Part shown: in pieces, positions 1-8,767 of the stretch
Layout of the letters: each line of letters starts with the position of its first letter
Numbering within the stretch: the first letter of the stretch is position 1
Origin: Pseudomonas sp. ok272
GTDB lineage: Bacteria > Pseudomonadota > Gammaproteobacteria > Pseudomonadales > Pseudomonadaceae
Reading direction: 5' to 3'
Assembly: GCF_900109995.1 (NCBI RefSeq)
Contig: NZ_FOCB01000017.1
Location: 1-64,000, forward strand
Length of the DNA stretch: 64,000 nt
Made by a program: the position numbers and the translations under genes
Notes under the pieces: model-generated
Seen by the model: the letters and a program-made list of their open reading frames with translations, nothing else
Told to the model about the DNA's origin: nothing
Databases searched by the model: none

Positions 1-1697
1 CCCGGCTCTTTGCTCAGTTGCAGGTCTTCGAAGACCTTGCCCGGTACGGTGGCGTCGGTGACGGTCAGACTCAGTGGCGCGCCGTCCTCGTAGACGTCAT
101 CGCCCTGAACTGGCGCGGTGTAGATGGCACTGGTTTCACCGGCCTTGATGGTGACGGTGCCACCGTTGCTCAACTGTACGGTCAGGTCGTCCTTCAATGC
201 TTGGTTGAGGGTGATGGTGAAGGTCGGGTTGGCGTTCTCGAACACCTCGCCGTTGCCGGTGATGCTGACGGTCACGGTATCTTTGGAGTCGGTGACGCGG
301 GTCACCGCGGCGTCGCCGTTCGGCACCAGGTTCTCGAAGTTGCCGCCGGTGGTCCCGGTGATGGTGGTGCTGATTGTGCCTTCGTTGACGTAGACGTCAT
401 TCGGCGACGTCGGGACGCTCACGGTGCCGCTGGTATCGCCCGCTTTGATGAGGATGACCGAGCCGTTGCTCAAGGTCACGGTCATGTCAGTGCCGGCCGG
501 GTTGCCCAGGGTCGCGGTATAGAGGATCGAACCGCCTTCGACCACGGTGCCGGTGGCGGTGAGGGTCAGGCCGGTGTCGTCGGTGGAGTCGGTGATGGTG
601 GTGACGGCCGGGTTCGGGTTCGGCACCAGGTTTTCGAAGTTGCCGCCGGTGGCGTTGGTGATGGTCGTGGTGACGGTGCTGCCGTTGTTGTAGACGTCGT
701 TGGGCGTGGTCTCGACGCTCACTGTGCCGCTGGTTTGGCCGGCACCGATGGTGATGGTCGAACCGTTGCTCAGGGTCACGGTGACCGGGGTCTGCGCCGG
801 GTTGGTCAAGGTGGCGGTGTAGGTGATCTGCCCGCCTTCCGTGATGTTCGGCTGCGCGGTCAGGGTGACCGTGGTGGTGTCGATGGTGTCGGTGATCTGG
901 GTCACGGCCGGGTTCGGGTCGATGGTCAGCACGATGCTGCCCCCGCCAGTGGTGCCGGTGACGGTCACGGTGATTTGCGACGGGTCGATGTACGGGCTGT
1001 CATTCGGGTTCAGCGGCACGTTGACGCTGCCGCTGGTCGAGCCCGCCGGGATCACGATCACCGAGCCATTGGACAGGGTGATGGTCAGGTCGCTGCGCGG
1101 TGCCTGGGTCACGTTCGCGGTGTACACCAGCACACCACCGGCTTCGGTGATGGTCGGGGTGGCGGTCAGGCTCAGGGTCGATTCGTACGGGGCATTGGCG
1201 TCGTTGTTGTTGTCCTGGCCGCCGAGGAACTGCTGCGTGAGCGCGCCGCCATTGTCGACGCCTGCGGTCGGGAAGCCGATGTTCGGGTCAACCCGGCCAG
1301 CGGTTTCGTCCAGCATCACGAAGCTGTGGCCACCACCGGCCGCACCACCCGAGCCCGCAGCGGTCGGGCCGGCGGCGGTGGCTTCGAGTTCGGTCGTCGG
1401 GTCAGCGCCGGCGACGATGGCTTGTTGCAGCTCGTCTACCGATGGCGCGGCGCGCGCAGTGGCTTGCGCCAGGTCGGTGCCGGAATCCGGAGCGCTGCCG
1501 CTCCACTGCGTGTCACGACCCAGGTCCAGGGAGCGGCCGTCGGCCAGCTCCAGGGTCACGGCACCGGCTGCACCGGTGTCCAACTGGTCGCCCACGAGCA
1601 GTCGGTCGCCTTCAATGAGTACGCGTCTGGTGCCCTCTGGGGACACTGCAAAAACTTGACCGACAATGCTTTTGACGATGGCAACGACACTGCTCAT
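1..1697 (-). CDS. lapA: Giant surface adhesin LapA, N-terminal part (gene runs off the left edge)
   Basis: This encodes the first 565 residues of the very large repeat adhesin that holds the cell to surfaces. The first ~100 residues form the outer-membrane retention module, starting MSSVVAIVKSIVGQVFAV. It is followed by TAAG at residues 107-110, the LapG protease site known from P. fluorescens, and by a second TAAG at 112-115. A Gly/Ala-rich linker leads into Ig-like repeats of about 100 residues from about residue 170. Each repeat carries a theme like SNGS-T-I-AG-TSGTVSV--PNDVY, and several end in GGNFENLVPN. The ATG is preceded by GGAGAG. The gene is divergent from lapEBC, which secrete the protein. 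The C-terminal repeats and secretion signal lie outside the window, as presumably do lapD and lapG. Confidence 0.93.
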   Translation of the reverse strand, partial: MSSVVAIVKSIVGQVFAVSPEGTRRVLIEGDRLLVGDQLDTGAAGAVTLELADGRSLDLGRDTQWSGSAPDSGTDLAQATARAAPSVDELQQAIVAGADPTTELEATAAGPTAAGSGGAAGGGHSFVMLDETAGRVDPNIGFPTAGVDNGGALTQQFLGGQDNNNDANAPYESTLSLTATPTITEAGGVLVYTANVTQAPRSDLTITLSNGSVIVIPAGSTSGSVNVPLNPNDSPYIDPSQITVTVTGTTGGGSIVLTIDPNPAVTQITDTIDTTTVTLTAQPNITEGGQITYTATLTNPAQTPVTVTLSNGSTITIGAGQTSGTVSVETTPNDVYNNGSTVTTTITNATGGNFENLVPNPNPAVTTITDSTDDTGLTLTATGTVVEGGSILYTATLGNPAGTDMTVTLSNGSVILIKAGDTSGTVSVPTSPNDVYVNEGTISTTITGTTGGNFENLVPNGDAAVTRVTDSKDTVTVSITGNGEVFENANPTFTITLNQALKDDLTVQLSNGGTVTIKAGETSAIYTAPVQGDDVYEDGAPLSLTVTDATVPGKVFEDLQLSKEP

Positions 1698-2052
1698 TGA
1701 AGACTCTCCGGTGTTCCGTTCAGTAGGCTTCCATAGACCTGAAGGGCTGTATGCCGTTTCAGTCTGGACGTGGTTACAACAGTAGACGTATAAATGGCGC
1801 GTCTACTAGTCAATTTACCGGCACTTTCTTTTCGAGGTTAAGTTTGTGCCAAACTATTGACCTTCTCGGCGCCATCCTAAACAATCGGCTCCGTAATGTC
1901 ACATTGATATTTTCGCGGCGACCCGTCCTACAGTGTGTGAACCAGTTCCGCTTTTGAACTTTCCGACATACGGACATTACGGTTGCCATTTTCCGTTGCA
2001 GCACCCTTTGTTTGCTGTGATTTGAGACAAGAAGTCCTGGGAAATTCTTACT
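1698..2052. promoter_or_regulatory. Divergent lapA / lapE control region
   Basis: These 355 bases are clearly more AT-rich than the flanking genes and hold no convincing ORF. They contain a perfect 8-bp inverted repeat, AGTAGACG (1781-1788) and CGTCTACT (1800-1807), with an 11-base AT-rich centre. GTCAATTTAC at 1809-1818 partly resembles the GTCAATAAATTGAC-type FleQ box. FleQ is known to control lap genes in pseudomonads, but binding here is only inferred. I could not place a confident -35/-10 pair. Confidence 0.4.
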
Positions 2053-3402
2053 ATGCGTTCGCACCTGTTCAAGGCTTTGCCTTTCGCTCTAGCTGCCAGT
2101 TTCGTACAAGCCCAATCCCTGCCCCAAGCCATGCAACAGGCGCTGGATGTCCACCCGGAAATCCAGGCTGGCGTGAACAGCCGCCTGGCGGCTGACGGTC
2201 AATTGCGCGCTGCCGAGGGTGGCTACCTGCCTAAAGTCGATGTCCTGGCCGGTTATGGCCGTGAAGGCTCCAACACCCCGACCACCCGCTTGGGTAAAGG
2301 CAATGATTGGGAAAGCCTGACCCGTGGCGAGTCGAGCATTCGTCTGCGCCAAATGGTTTTTGACGGTTTCGCCACACCCAATGAAGTGGGCCGTCAACAA
2401 GCCACCGTTAACTCCCGCGCCTACTCTCTGCTGGGCACCTCCGAGCGCACGGGCCTGACCGTGGCCCAGGTTTACCTGGACGTGCTGACCCGTCGTGAGA
2501 TGGTGCAACTGGCCGAGGACAACCTGCGCAGCCACGAGCGTATTTTCGACCAGATCAAGCTGCGCACCGAGCGCGGTGTGGGCCGTACCGCCGACCGCGA
2601 CCAGGCTGAAGCCCGTCTGGCGCAGGCGCGCAACAACCTGATCACCGAACAGACCAACCTGGCCGACGCCCAGACCAACTACCTCAGCGCCGTGGGCCAG
2701 ATGCCGGATCAGTTGGAGCGTCCTGCATCATTCATGGCCATGCTGCCGGCCAACCTCAACGAAGCGCGTCGCCAAATGCTGGAGAACAGCCCGATCCTGC
2801 GCTCCGCCGAGTCGGACATCGTGGCCGCCGAGCGCCAGTACGAAACCGCCAAGTCGACCTTCTACCCACGGTTTGATGCCGAGCTGGGCCGCACCGCCGA
2901 CAACAACCTCGACGGCCAGCAGGGCTATAACAACGAGTGGCAAGCCATGCTGCGCATGAGCTTCAACCTGTACAACGGTGGCAGCAACAAGGCTGAGCTG
3001 GAGTCCAAGTCCTATCAGTCCAACGAGGCGCTGGATATCCGCAACAACGCCTTGCGCGTGCTGAACGAAGAGTTGGGCCTGGCCTGGAACGCCATGAACA
3101 ATGCCAACGCTCAAGTGCCGATTGCCCAGCAATATGTTGACTACAGTACGAGCGTGCGCACCGCTTACCAAAAGCAGTTCAGCCTGGGTGAGCGTACTTT
3201 GCTCGACTTGCTCGACAGTGAGAATGAACTGTTCACCGCTTCGCGCCGCCTGGCCGAAATCAAGAACAGTCAGATGTTTACTCAGTATCGAATCAAGGCG
3301 ACCATGGGCGAATTGCTCAAGAGTCAGGGCGTCGTTGCACCCATGGCCACCGTCGTACAGAACGACGAGAAGCCAAAGGTCCAACTGCCTGGCATGAACT
3401 GA
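2053..3402 (+). CDS. lapE: TolC-family outer-membrane channel of the Lap type I secretion system
   Basis: The 449-residue protein is the outer-membrane exit duct for LapA. It has a signal peptide (MRSHLFKALPFALAASFVQA, cleaved after about residue 20). Two TolC-type halves rich in amphipathic helix follow, with the typical N-terminal pattern SLPQAMQQALDVHPEIQAG, and the length matches type I secretion OMPs. The gene lies between divergent lapA and lapB, the Lap gene order I recall from P. fluorescens. The start has only a weak ribosome site (GGGAAATTC). LapE also plausibly acts as the anchor holding LapA at the surface through the retention module. Confidence 0.88.
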   Translation: MRSHLFKALPFALAASFVQAQSLPQAMQQALDVHPEIQAGVNSRLAADGQLRAAEGGYLPKVDVLAGYGREGSNTPTTRLGKGNDWESLTRGESSIRLRQMVFDGFATPNEVGRQQATVNSRAYSLLGTSERTGLTVAQVYLDVLTRREMVQLAEDNLRSHERIFDQIKLRTERGVGRTADRDQAEARLAQARNNLITEQTNLADAQTNYLSAVGQMPDQLERPASFMAMLPANLNEARRQMLENSPILRSAESDIVAAERQYETAKSTFYPRFDAELGRTADNNLDGQQGYNNEWQAMLRMSFNLYNGGSNKAELESKSYQSNEALDIRNNALRVLNEELGLAWNAMNNANAQVPIAQQYVDYSTSVRTAYQKQFSLGERTLLDLLDSENELFTASRRLAEIKNSQMFTQYRIKATMGELLKSQGVVAPMATVVQNDEKPKVQLPGMN

Positions 3403-3442
3403 GTTACTTCTAATGTTCAATGGATAGCCAAGAGTATCGAGC

Positions 3443-5599
3443 GTGGAATCAGAAGCCAGTCGAGTTCAACTCAGTCATGATCCACGCGCGATGCACGACG
3501 ATCCGTTGCTAGACGGATTGTTGGCGCTGTGTGCGTTGCATCAAAAACCCGCCAGTGCGGCGATGCTGACCACCGGTCTGCCATTGCCCGAGCAGCGCCT
3601 GAGTGTCGAGTTGCTGCCCCGTGCAGCGGCGCGCGCCGGTCTGCAAGGGCGGTTGCTGCAACGCAAGTTGGAAAACATCCCCGCGATTGCCCTGCCGGCG
3701 TTGCTGCTGCTCAAAGACGGCCGCTGCGCCGTGCTGGTGGGTTGGCAGGGCGACGACCAGGCGCGCTTGCTGCTCAGCGAAAGCGACGGCGGCGAAGTGC
3801 GGGTCAGTCGCGAGCTGTTGGCCGACGACTACATTGGGCAGGCGTTCTTCGCCCAACCCCAACACAAATTCGATGTGAACCACGGCACGCTGATCCCGCG
3901 TGCGCGTTCCTGGTTCCGTGACACCCTGATGCGTTCGCGCTGGCTGTACGCCGATGCGATCGCCGCCAGTTTCCTGATCAACCTCATCGCCATGGCCGCG
4001 CCGCTGTTCGTGATGAACGTCTACGACCGCGTGGTGCCCAACCAGGCCGAGGCGACGTTGTGGGTGTTGGCCATTGGGATCTGCGGTGCCTATCTGTTCG
4101 ACCTGGTCCTCAAGAGCCTGCGGGCCCTGTGCCTGGACCTGGCGGGCAAAAAGACCGACCTGATCATCTCCGCCACGCTGTTCGAACGCATCGTCGGCAT
4201 GGCCATGAAGTACCGTCCCGCCCGGGTCGGCAGCTTTGCCCAGAACATCCACGAGTTCCAGAGCCTGCGCGACTTCCTCGCCTCCCTGACGCTCACCAGC
4301 CTGATCGACCTGCCGTTCACCTTGCTGATCTTTTTGGTGATCGCCCTGCTCGGTGGCCACCTGGTGTGGATCCCGGTGCTGGCGTTCCCGCTGGCCCTGG
4401 GCATCGGCTACCTGCTGCAGAAGCCGCTGGTGGCCACGATGGAACGCACCATGGCCCTGGGCGCCGAACGCCAGTCGAGCCTGATCGAAACCCTCGCCGG
4501 GCTCGACGCGGTCAAGGTCAACAACGCCGAGAGCGAACGCCAGTACCAGTGGGAACAGACCATTGGCACCCTCAGCCGTCTTGAGCTGCGGGTGAAAATG
4601 CTTTCCGGCCTGTCGATGAACATCACCCTGCTGATCCAGCAACTGGCCGGGGTGATCATGATCGTCTTCGGCGTGTACCAGATCATCGCCGGCAACCTCA
4701 GCATGGGGGGCCTGATTGCCTGCTACATGCTCAGTGGCCGTGCCCTCAGCCCGCTGGCCTCGCTGTCCGGCCTGCTGACCCGCTACCAGCAGGCGCGGGT
4801 CACCATGACCTCGGTCGACCAGATGATGGAGTTGCCGCAAGAGCGCAACTTCGAAGAGCGCCCGATGAGTCGCCGGGTGCTGCAAGGCGCCATCGAATGC
4901 CGCCAGATGAACTTCACGTACCCGGACCAACAGAACGCGGCGCTGAAGAACATCAACCTGGTGGTCAAGCCGGGCGAGAAGATCGGCATCATCGGCCGCA
5001 GCGGCTCGGGCAAAAGCTCGCTGGCCAAGCTGCTGGTGGGGCTCTATCAGCCGGATTCCGGCGCGCTGCTGGTCGATGGCGTGGACATCCGCCAGATCGA
5101 CGTCAGCGAGCTGCGCCATAACATCGGCTACGTGCCACAAGACATCCAACTGCTGGCTGGCACCCTGCGCGACAACCTGGTGTCCGGCGCCCGCTACATG
5201 GAGGACGAACTGGTGCTCCAGGCCGCTGAACTGGCCGGCGTGCATGAGTTCGCCCGCCTGCACCCCAACGGTTACGAGTTGCAAGTCGGTGAGCGTGGGC
5301 AAAACCTCTCCGGCGGCCAGCGCCAGAACGTGGCCCTGGCCCGGGCGCTGTTGCTCAACCCGCCGATCCTGCTGCTCGATGAACCGACCAGCGCGATGGA
5401 CAACACCGGTGAAGAACGCTTGAAACAACGCCTGCACGCCGTGATCGAGAACAAGACCGTGATCCTGGTCACCCACCGTGCGTCGCTGTTGTCGCTGGTC
5501 GACCGGTTGCTGGTGATCGATCGTGGGCAGATTCTGGCCGATGGGCCGAAAGCGGTGGTCATGGAAGCGTTGAAGAAGGGGCAGATCAGTGTTGCTTAA
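3443..5599 (+). CDS. lapB: Type I secretion ABC transporter/permease LapB
   Basis: This inner-membrane ATPase drives LapA export. The 718 residues comprise an N-terminal C39-like domain (~20-150), a six-helix ABC membrane domain (~165-460) and a nucleotide-binding domain. The NBD shows Walker A GRSGSGKSS (~517), signature LSGGQ (~622), Walker B ILLLDEPTSAMD (~645) and an H-loop in LVTHR. The C39-like domain lacks the catalytic Cys context (LCALHQKPASAAM in place of the usual DCG.AC pattern). It should therefore bind rather than cleave substrate, as expected for a substrate without a leader peptide. The start is GTG, and the N-terminus resembles LapB of P. fluorescens as I remember it. The end overlaps the lapC start by 11 bases. 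Confidence 0.93.
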   Translation: MESEASRVQLSHDPRAMHDDPLLDGLLALCALHQKPASAAMLTTGLPLPEQRLSVELLPRAAARAGLQGRLLQRKLENIPAIALPALLLLKDGRCAVLVGWQGDDQARLLLSESDGGEVRVSRELLADDYIGQAFFAQPQHKFDVNHGTLIPRARSWFRDTLMRSRWLYADAIAASFLINLIAMAAPLFVMNVYDRVVPNQAEATLWVLAIGICGAYLFDLVLKSLRALCLDLAGKKTDLIISATLFERIVGMAMKYRPARVGSFAQNIHEFQSLRDFLASLTLTSLIDLPFTLLIFLVIALLGGHLVWIPVLAFPLALGIGYLLQKPLVATMERTMALGAERQSSLIETLAGLDAVKVNNAESERQYQWEQTIGTLSRLELRVKMLSGLSMNITLLIQQLAGVIMIVFGVYQIIAGNLSMGGLIACYMLSGRALSPLASLSGLLTRYQQARVTMTSVDQMMELPQERNFEERPMSRRVLQGAIECRQMNFTYPDQQNAALKNINLVVKPGEKIGIIGRSGSGKSSLAKLLVGLYQPDSGALLVDGVDIRQIDVSELRHNIGYVPQDIQLLAGTLRDNLVSGARYMEDELVLQAAELAGVHEFARLHPNGYELQVGERGQNLSGGQRQNVALARALLLNPPILLLDEPTSAMDNTGEERLKQRLHAVIENKTVILVTHRASLLSLVDRLLVIDRGQILADGPKAVVMEALKKGQISVA

Positions 5600-6956
5600 G
5601 TCCGGTATCCGCGACTCGCTCGCTCGTTACTTCAAAGGCACCGACTCAATGGCCGACCAGCCATTGCCCGAAGTCAAAAAGGCGCTGATGGAAGATGCCC
5701 CGCGGGTGGTGCGACTGACCATCTGGGCGATCATCGGCTTCTTCGTGTTCCTGCTGCTGTGGGCCAACTTTGCGGTGATCGATGAGGTCACCAAGGGCGA
5801 CGGCAAGGCGATCCCGTCGTCCAAGCTGCAAAAGATCCAGAACCTGGAAGGCGGTATCGTTTCCGAGTTGTTCGTCAAGGAAGGGCAAATCGTCGAGGCC
5901 GGCGCACCGCTGATTCGCCTGGACGACACGCGGTTCGTGTCCAACGCCGGCGAAACCGAAGCCGACCGCCAATCCATGCTGCTGCGGGTCGAGCGCTTGA
6001 GCGCGGAAGTCGACGGCCGCGCGCTGGACTTCCCGCAGGACGTGATGAAGGCCGTGCCGGTGCAGGCCGCCAGCGAGAAATCGTTGTTTGAAAGCCGCCG
6101 CCAGCAATTGCATGACGAAGTGGGTGGTTTGCAGGAGCAACTGATCCAGCGCCAGCAGGAGCTGCGCGAATTCAGCTCCAAGCAGGGGCAGTATCGCCAG
6201 CAGTTGAGCCTGCAACGCCAGGAAATCAACATGTCCGAGCCGTTGGTGGCCCAAGGCGCGGTATCGCCGGTGGAAGTGTTGCGCCTCAAGCGTGCCGAAG
6301 TCGAAACCCGTGGTCAGCTCGACGCGACGACCTTGGCCATTCCCCGTGCCGAGTCGGCGATCAAGGAAGTGCAGCGCAAGATCGATGAAACCCGTGGCAA
6401 GTTCCGCAGCGAGGCGCTGACCCAGCTCAACGAGGCGCGCACCGACCTGAACAAGGCCCAGGCCACCGGCAAGGCGCTGGAAGATCGCGTCAGCCGTACC
6501 CTGGTGACCTCGCCGGTACGCGGCATCGTCAAGCAGTTGCTGGTCAATACCATCGGCGGCGTGATCCAGCCGGGCAGCGACATGGTCGAGATCGTGCCGC
6601 TGGACGACACCCTGTTGGTGGAAGCCAAGATTCGTCCGCAAGACATCGCCTTCCTCCACCCGGGCCAGGAAGCCATCGTCAAGTTCACCGCCTATGACTA
6701 CACCATCTACGGCGGCCTGAAGGCCAAGCTGGAACAGATCGGCGCCGACACCATCACCGACGAAGACAAGAAAACCACCTACTACCTGATCAAGCTGCGC
6801 ACCGACCGCAGCCACCTGGGCACCGATGAAAAGCCCTTGCTGATCATTCCCGGGATGGTCGCCTCGGTGGACATCATCACCGGCAAGAAGTCCATCCTCA
6901 GCTACCTGCTCAAGCCGATCATCAAGGCCCGGGCGGAAGCGTTGCACGAGCGCTAG
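5589..6956 (+). CDS. lapC: HlyD-family membrane fusion protein LapC
   Basis: This is the periplasmic adaptor linking LapB to LapE. The 455 residues have a short cytoplasmic tail, one transmembrane helix (~38-60), a lipoyl/barrel half (GDGKAIPSSKLQKIQNLEGGIV), a long coiled coil (~140-300) and the second lipoyl/beta-barrel half. A GTG start inside lapB is preferred because the upstream residues (MLLKSGIRDSLARYFKG) look like the conserved N-terminus. An internal ATG at 5649 is the alternative. Translational coupling with lapB is likely. Confidence 0.92.
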   Translation: MLLKSGIRDSLARYFKGTDSMADQPLPEVKKALMEDAPRVVRLTIWAIIGFFVFLLLWANFAVIDEVTKGDGKAIPSSKLQKIQNLEGGIVSELFVKEGQIVEAGAPLIRLDDTRFVSNAGETEADRQSMLLRVERLSAEVDGRALDFPQDVMKAVPVQAASEKSLFESRRQQLHDEVGGLQEQLIQRQQELREFSSKQGQYRQQLSLQRQEINMSEPLVAQGAVSPVEVLRLKRAEVETRGQLDATTLAIPRAESAIKEVQRKIDETRGKFRSEALTQLNEARTDLNKAQATGKALEDRVSRTLVTSPVRGIVKQLLVNTIGGVIQPGSDMVEIVPLDDTLLVEAKIRPQDIAFLHPGQEAIVKFTAYDYTIYGGLKAKLEQIGADTITDEDKKTTYYLIKLRTDRSHLGTDEKPLLIIPGMVASVDIITGKKSILSYLLKPIIKARAEALHER

Positions 6957-7010
6957 CCAACACTCAAACCGCCAGTGGCGAGCTCGCCACACTCGCGAGA
7001 CCCTTAAGCG

Positions 7011-7044
7011 CGCAGGATTACGCCTCTTCCTGGGGCGTCCTGCG
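7011..7044 (+). terminator. Possible hairpin after lapC
   Basis: CGCAGGA (7011-7017) and CGCC (7021-7024) pair with GGCG-TCCTGCG (7034-7044), with a three-base bulge. The nearest T run is at 7060-7064, about 15 bases after the stem. This may therefore be a weak terminator or only a structured spacer between the lap operon and the next gene. Confidence 0.25.
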
Positions 7045-7146
7045 TGAGGGGCCGTTGCCTTTTTCAGCTTAACGGTGGAGCATCGGCGCACATTCCAAAA
7101 GTGCTGTCCGAGGGTGACTGGACAGGCGCAACAGGCAGGTGGGCGC

Positions 7147-8733
7147 ATGCAATACCGTAGAGAAACCGAGTTGGCAGGCCAACCGGATGAGCGTTCGGCG
7201 CCCATCGGGCTGGTGGCCGAGTCGCGGTTGTTCCAATGGCTGGAGGACTACGGTATCTGGCCCATCCTGGTGCTGGCCGCGCTGGTGCGCCTGTATGGCC
7301 TGACATCTGCGGCGATCTGGGGTGACGAAGGTTCCAGCCTGTTGATGAGCCAGTTCACCTTGTCGGGTATCTGGTTCCACGCCGCCCACGATGTGCACCC
7401 GCCCCTGTACTTCATGCTGCTGCACGGCTGGATGGCGCTGTTCGGTGATGGCCTCTTTGCCATTCGCGCCCTGAGTGCGTTGCCGGGCGTCGTCGCGGTG
7501 GCGCTCGGGGTCTGGCTGGTGCGCCTGGTCGCCAATCCGCGGGTGGCGCTGCTGGCTGGGCTGTTGTTGGCGCTGCTGCCGACGGCGGTGCGCTATAGCC
7601 AGGAAGTGCGCATGTACTCGCTGCTGGGCGTGTGGCTGCTGGGCGCGACGATCGCCTTGGTGTATTGGCTCAAGCAGCCGCAGCGCTCGCGCTACCTGGT
7701 GATCTACACGCTGCTGATGACGGCGGCGTTCTACACCCATTACTTCACCGCCCTGTGCGTGATTGCCCATTGGGTGTACCTGCTGGTGCTGCGTGTGCAG
7801 CCCGCCCATCCCCAACGCTACCTACAACGTCCGGCGTGGTGGCTGGCCAACCTCGCCATCGTGTTGCTGTTCATGCCGTGGGTGCCGGGCCTGATCGAGC
7901 TGGTCCAGCATGTGGATCAGCTCAAGGCCAACGGTGACGTCGGCTGGGAGTTGCCGGTGGACTGGAGTTCCATGCCGTCGATGGTCTGGAGCTTCATGAT
8001 CCAGGATGACGGTACGGACTTCGCCTGGCCGCTGTTTATCGCTCTGCCGTTGCTGCTGCTCGCCGTGGTGTGGGTCACGGTGTGGCGCGACCGCAGTGTC
8101 TATCGCTGGAGTGCATTGCTGGCGATCTACACCCTGCTGCCGCTGTTGCTGGTGTACGGGGTGTCGTTCATCTCGCCGGTGTTCATCGAGCGCTACTTGA
8201 GCGCCTACGCCCTGGGCCTGCCCTTGATTATCGCGCTGGCGATCAGTCGCCTGTGGCAGCGCTCGCGCGTACTGGCCCTGGCGCTGCTGCTGGTATTCGT
8301 CGGCACGGAGCTGGTGGGCCTGAAGAACAATGCCACGGTGGATGTGAATGACCAGGCCAGCGTGATGGTCGAGTTCGTCAACCAGCATTACACCCCGGGC
8401 GATCAGATTGTGATCAGCGACATGCTCTGGTACATGCCCTACGTCTATTACAACCGCACCGACGCGACGCCGTTGCTCTATACCCCGCCCAATGCCAATG
8501 GCAGTTCCAGCCGGCCGAACGCCTATGGGTTCGGCACCCTGGTGGACGCTGACGGGCCGGCGGTCTACCTCGATCAGTTGGCCCAGCTGCCGGTCGGCAA
8601 CCACCGCGTGTGGCTGATCAGCACCGCCGACCAGCCCGACGAATTTGCCCCGCTGCCCGGCAACTGGCAGCCGGTCAGCGATATGGCTGCCGGCAACAAC
8701 CGGGCGCGGTTGTTTATGGTGGGCACGCCGTAG
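7147..8733 (+). CDS. GT39/ArnT-like membrane glycosyltransferase
   Basis: The protein has about 528 residues with many transmembrane helices. A periplasmic WGDEGSS motif after the first helix matches the DE catalytic motif of the GT39/GT83 (PMT/ArnT-like) families, and the DVHPPLYF stretch is also family-typical. Such enzymes transfer a sugar from an undecaprenyl- or dolichyl-phosphate carrier to protein or lipid acceptors in the periplasm; acceptor and donor cannot be told here. ATG at 7147 is chosen because AGGTGG lies five bases upstream; an extension to 7075 has no such support. The gene lies 190 bp after lapC on the same strand, so a role in modifying cell-surface material is possible but unproven. 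Confidence 0.78.
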   Translation: MQYRRETELAGQPDERSAPIGLVAESRLFQWLEDYGIWPILVLAALVRLYGLTSAAIWGDEGSSLLMSQFTLSGIWFHAAHDVHPPLYFMLLHGWMALFGDGLFAIRALSALPGVVAVALGVWLVRLVANPRVALLAGLLLALLPTAVRYSQEVRMYSLLGVWLLGATIALVYWLKQPQRSRYLVIYTLLMTAAFYTHYFTALCVIAHWVYLLVLRVQPAHPQRYLQRPAWWLANLAIVLLFMPWVPGLIELVQHVDQLKANGDVGWELPVDWSSMPSMVWSFMIQDDGTDFAWPLFIALPLLLLAVVWVTVWRDRSVYRWSALLAIYTLLPLLLVYGVSFISPVFIERYLSAYALGLPLIIALAISRLWQRSRVLALALLLVFVGTELVGLKNNATVDVNDQASVMVEFVNQHYTPGDQIVISDMLWYMPYVYYNRTDATPLLYTPPNANGSSSRPNAYGFGTLVDADGPAVYLDQLAQLPVGNHRVWLISTADQPDEFAPLPGNWQPVSDMAAGNNRARLFMVGTP

Positions 8734-8767
8734 TCTCCTGCGCGTCTTGTGGAGACGAACCGCGGCA

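Noticed and set aside
18..1700. A 560-codon plus-strand frame at the left edge
   Set aside because: The opposite strand encodes the LapA retention module and repeats without interruption; the plus-strand frame is a Gly/Val-rich shadow of those repeats.
2053..3402. LapE considered as the outer-membrane partner of the TriABC-like pump
   Set aside because: Its position with lapBC marks it as the LapA channel; nothing in the window connects it with the RND pump.
3443..3900. LapB N-terminal domain as an active C39 peptidase
   Set aside because: The catalytic Cys pattern is missing, and LapA has no double-glycine leader to cleave.
3509..5476. A 655-codon minus-strand frame across lapB
   Set aside because: It is a shadow of the ABC transporter gene, with low-complexity composition.
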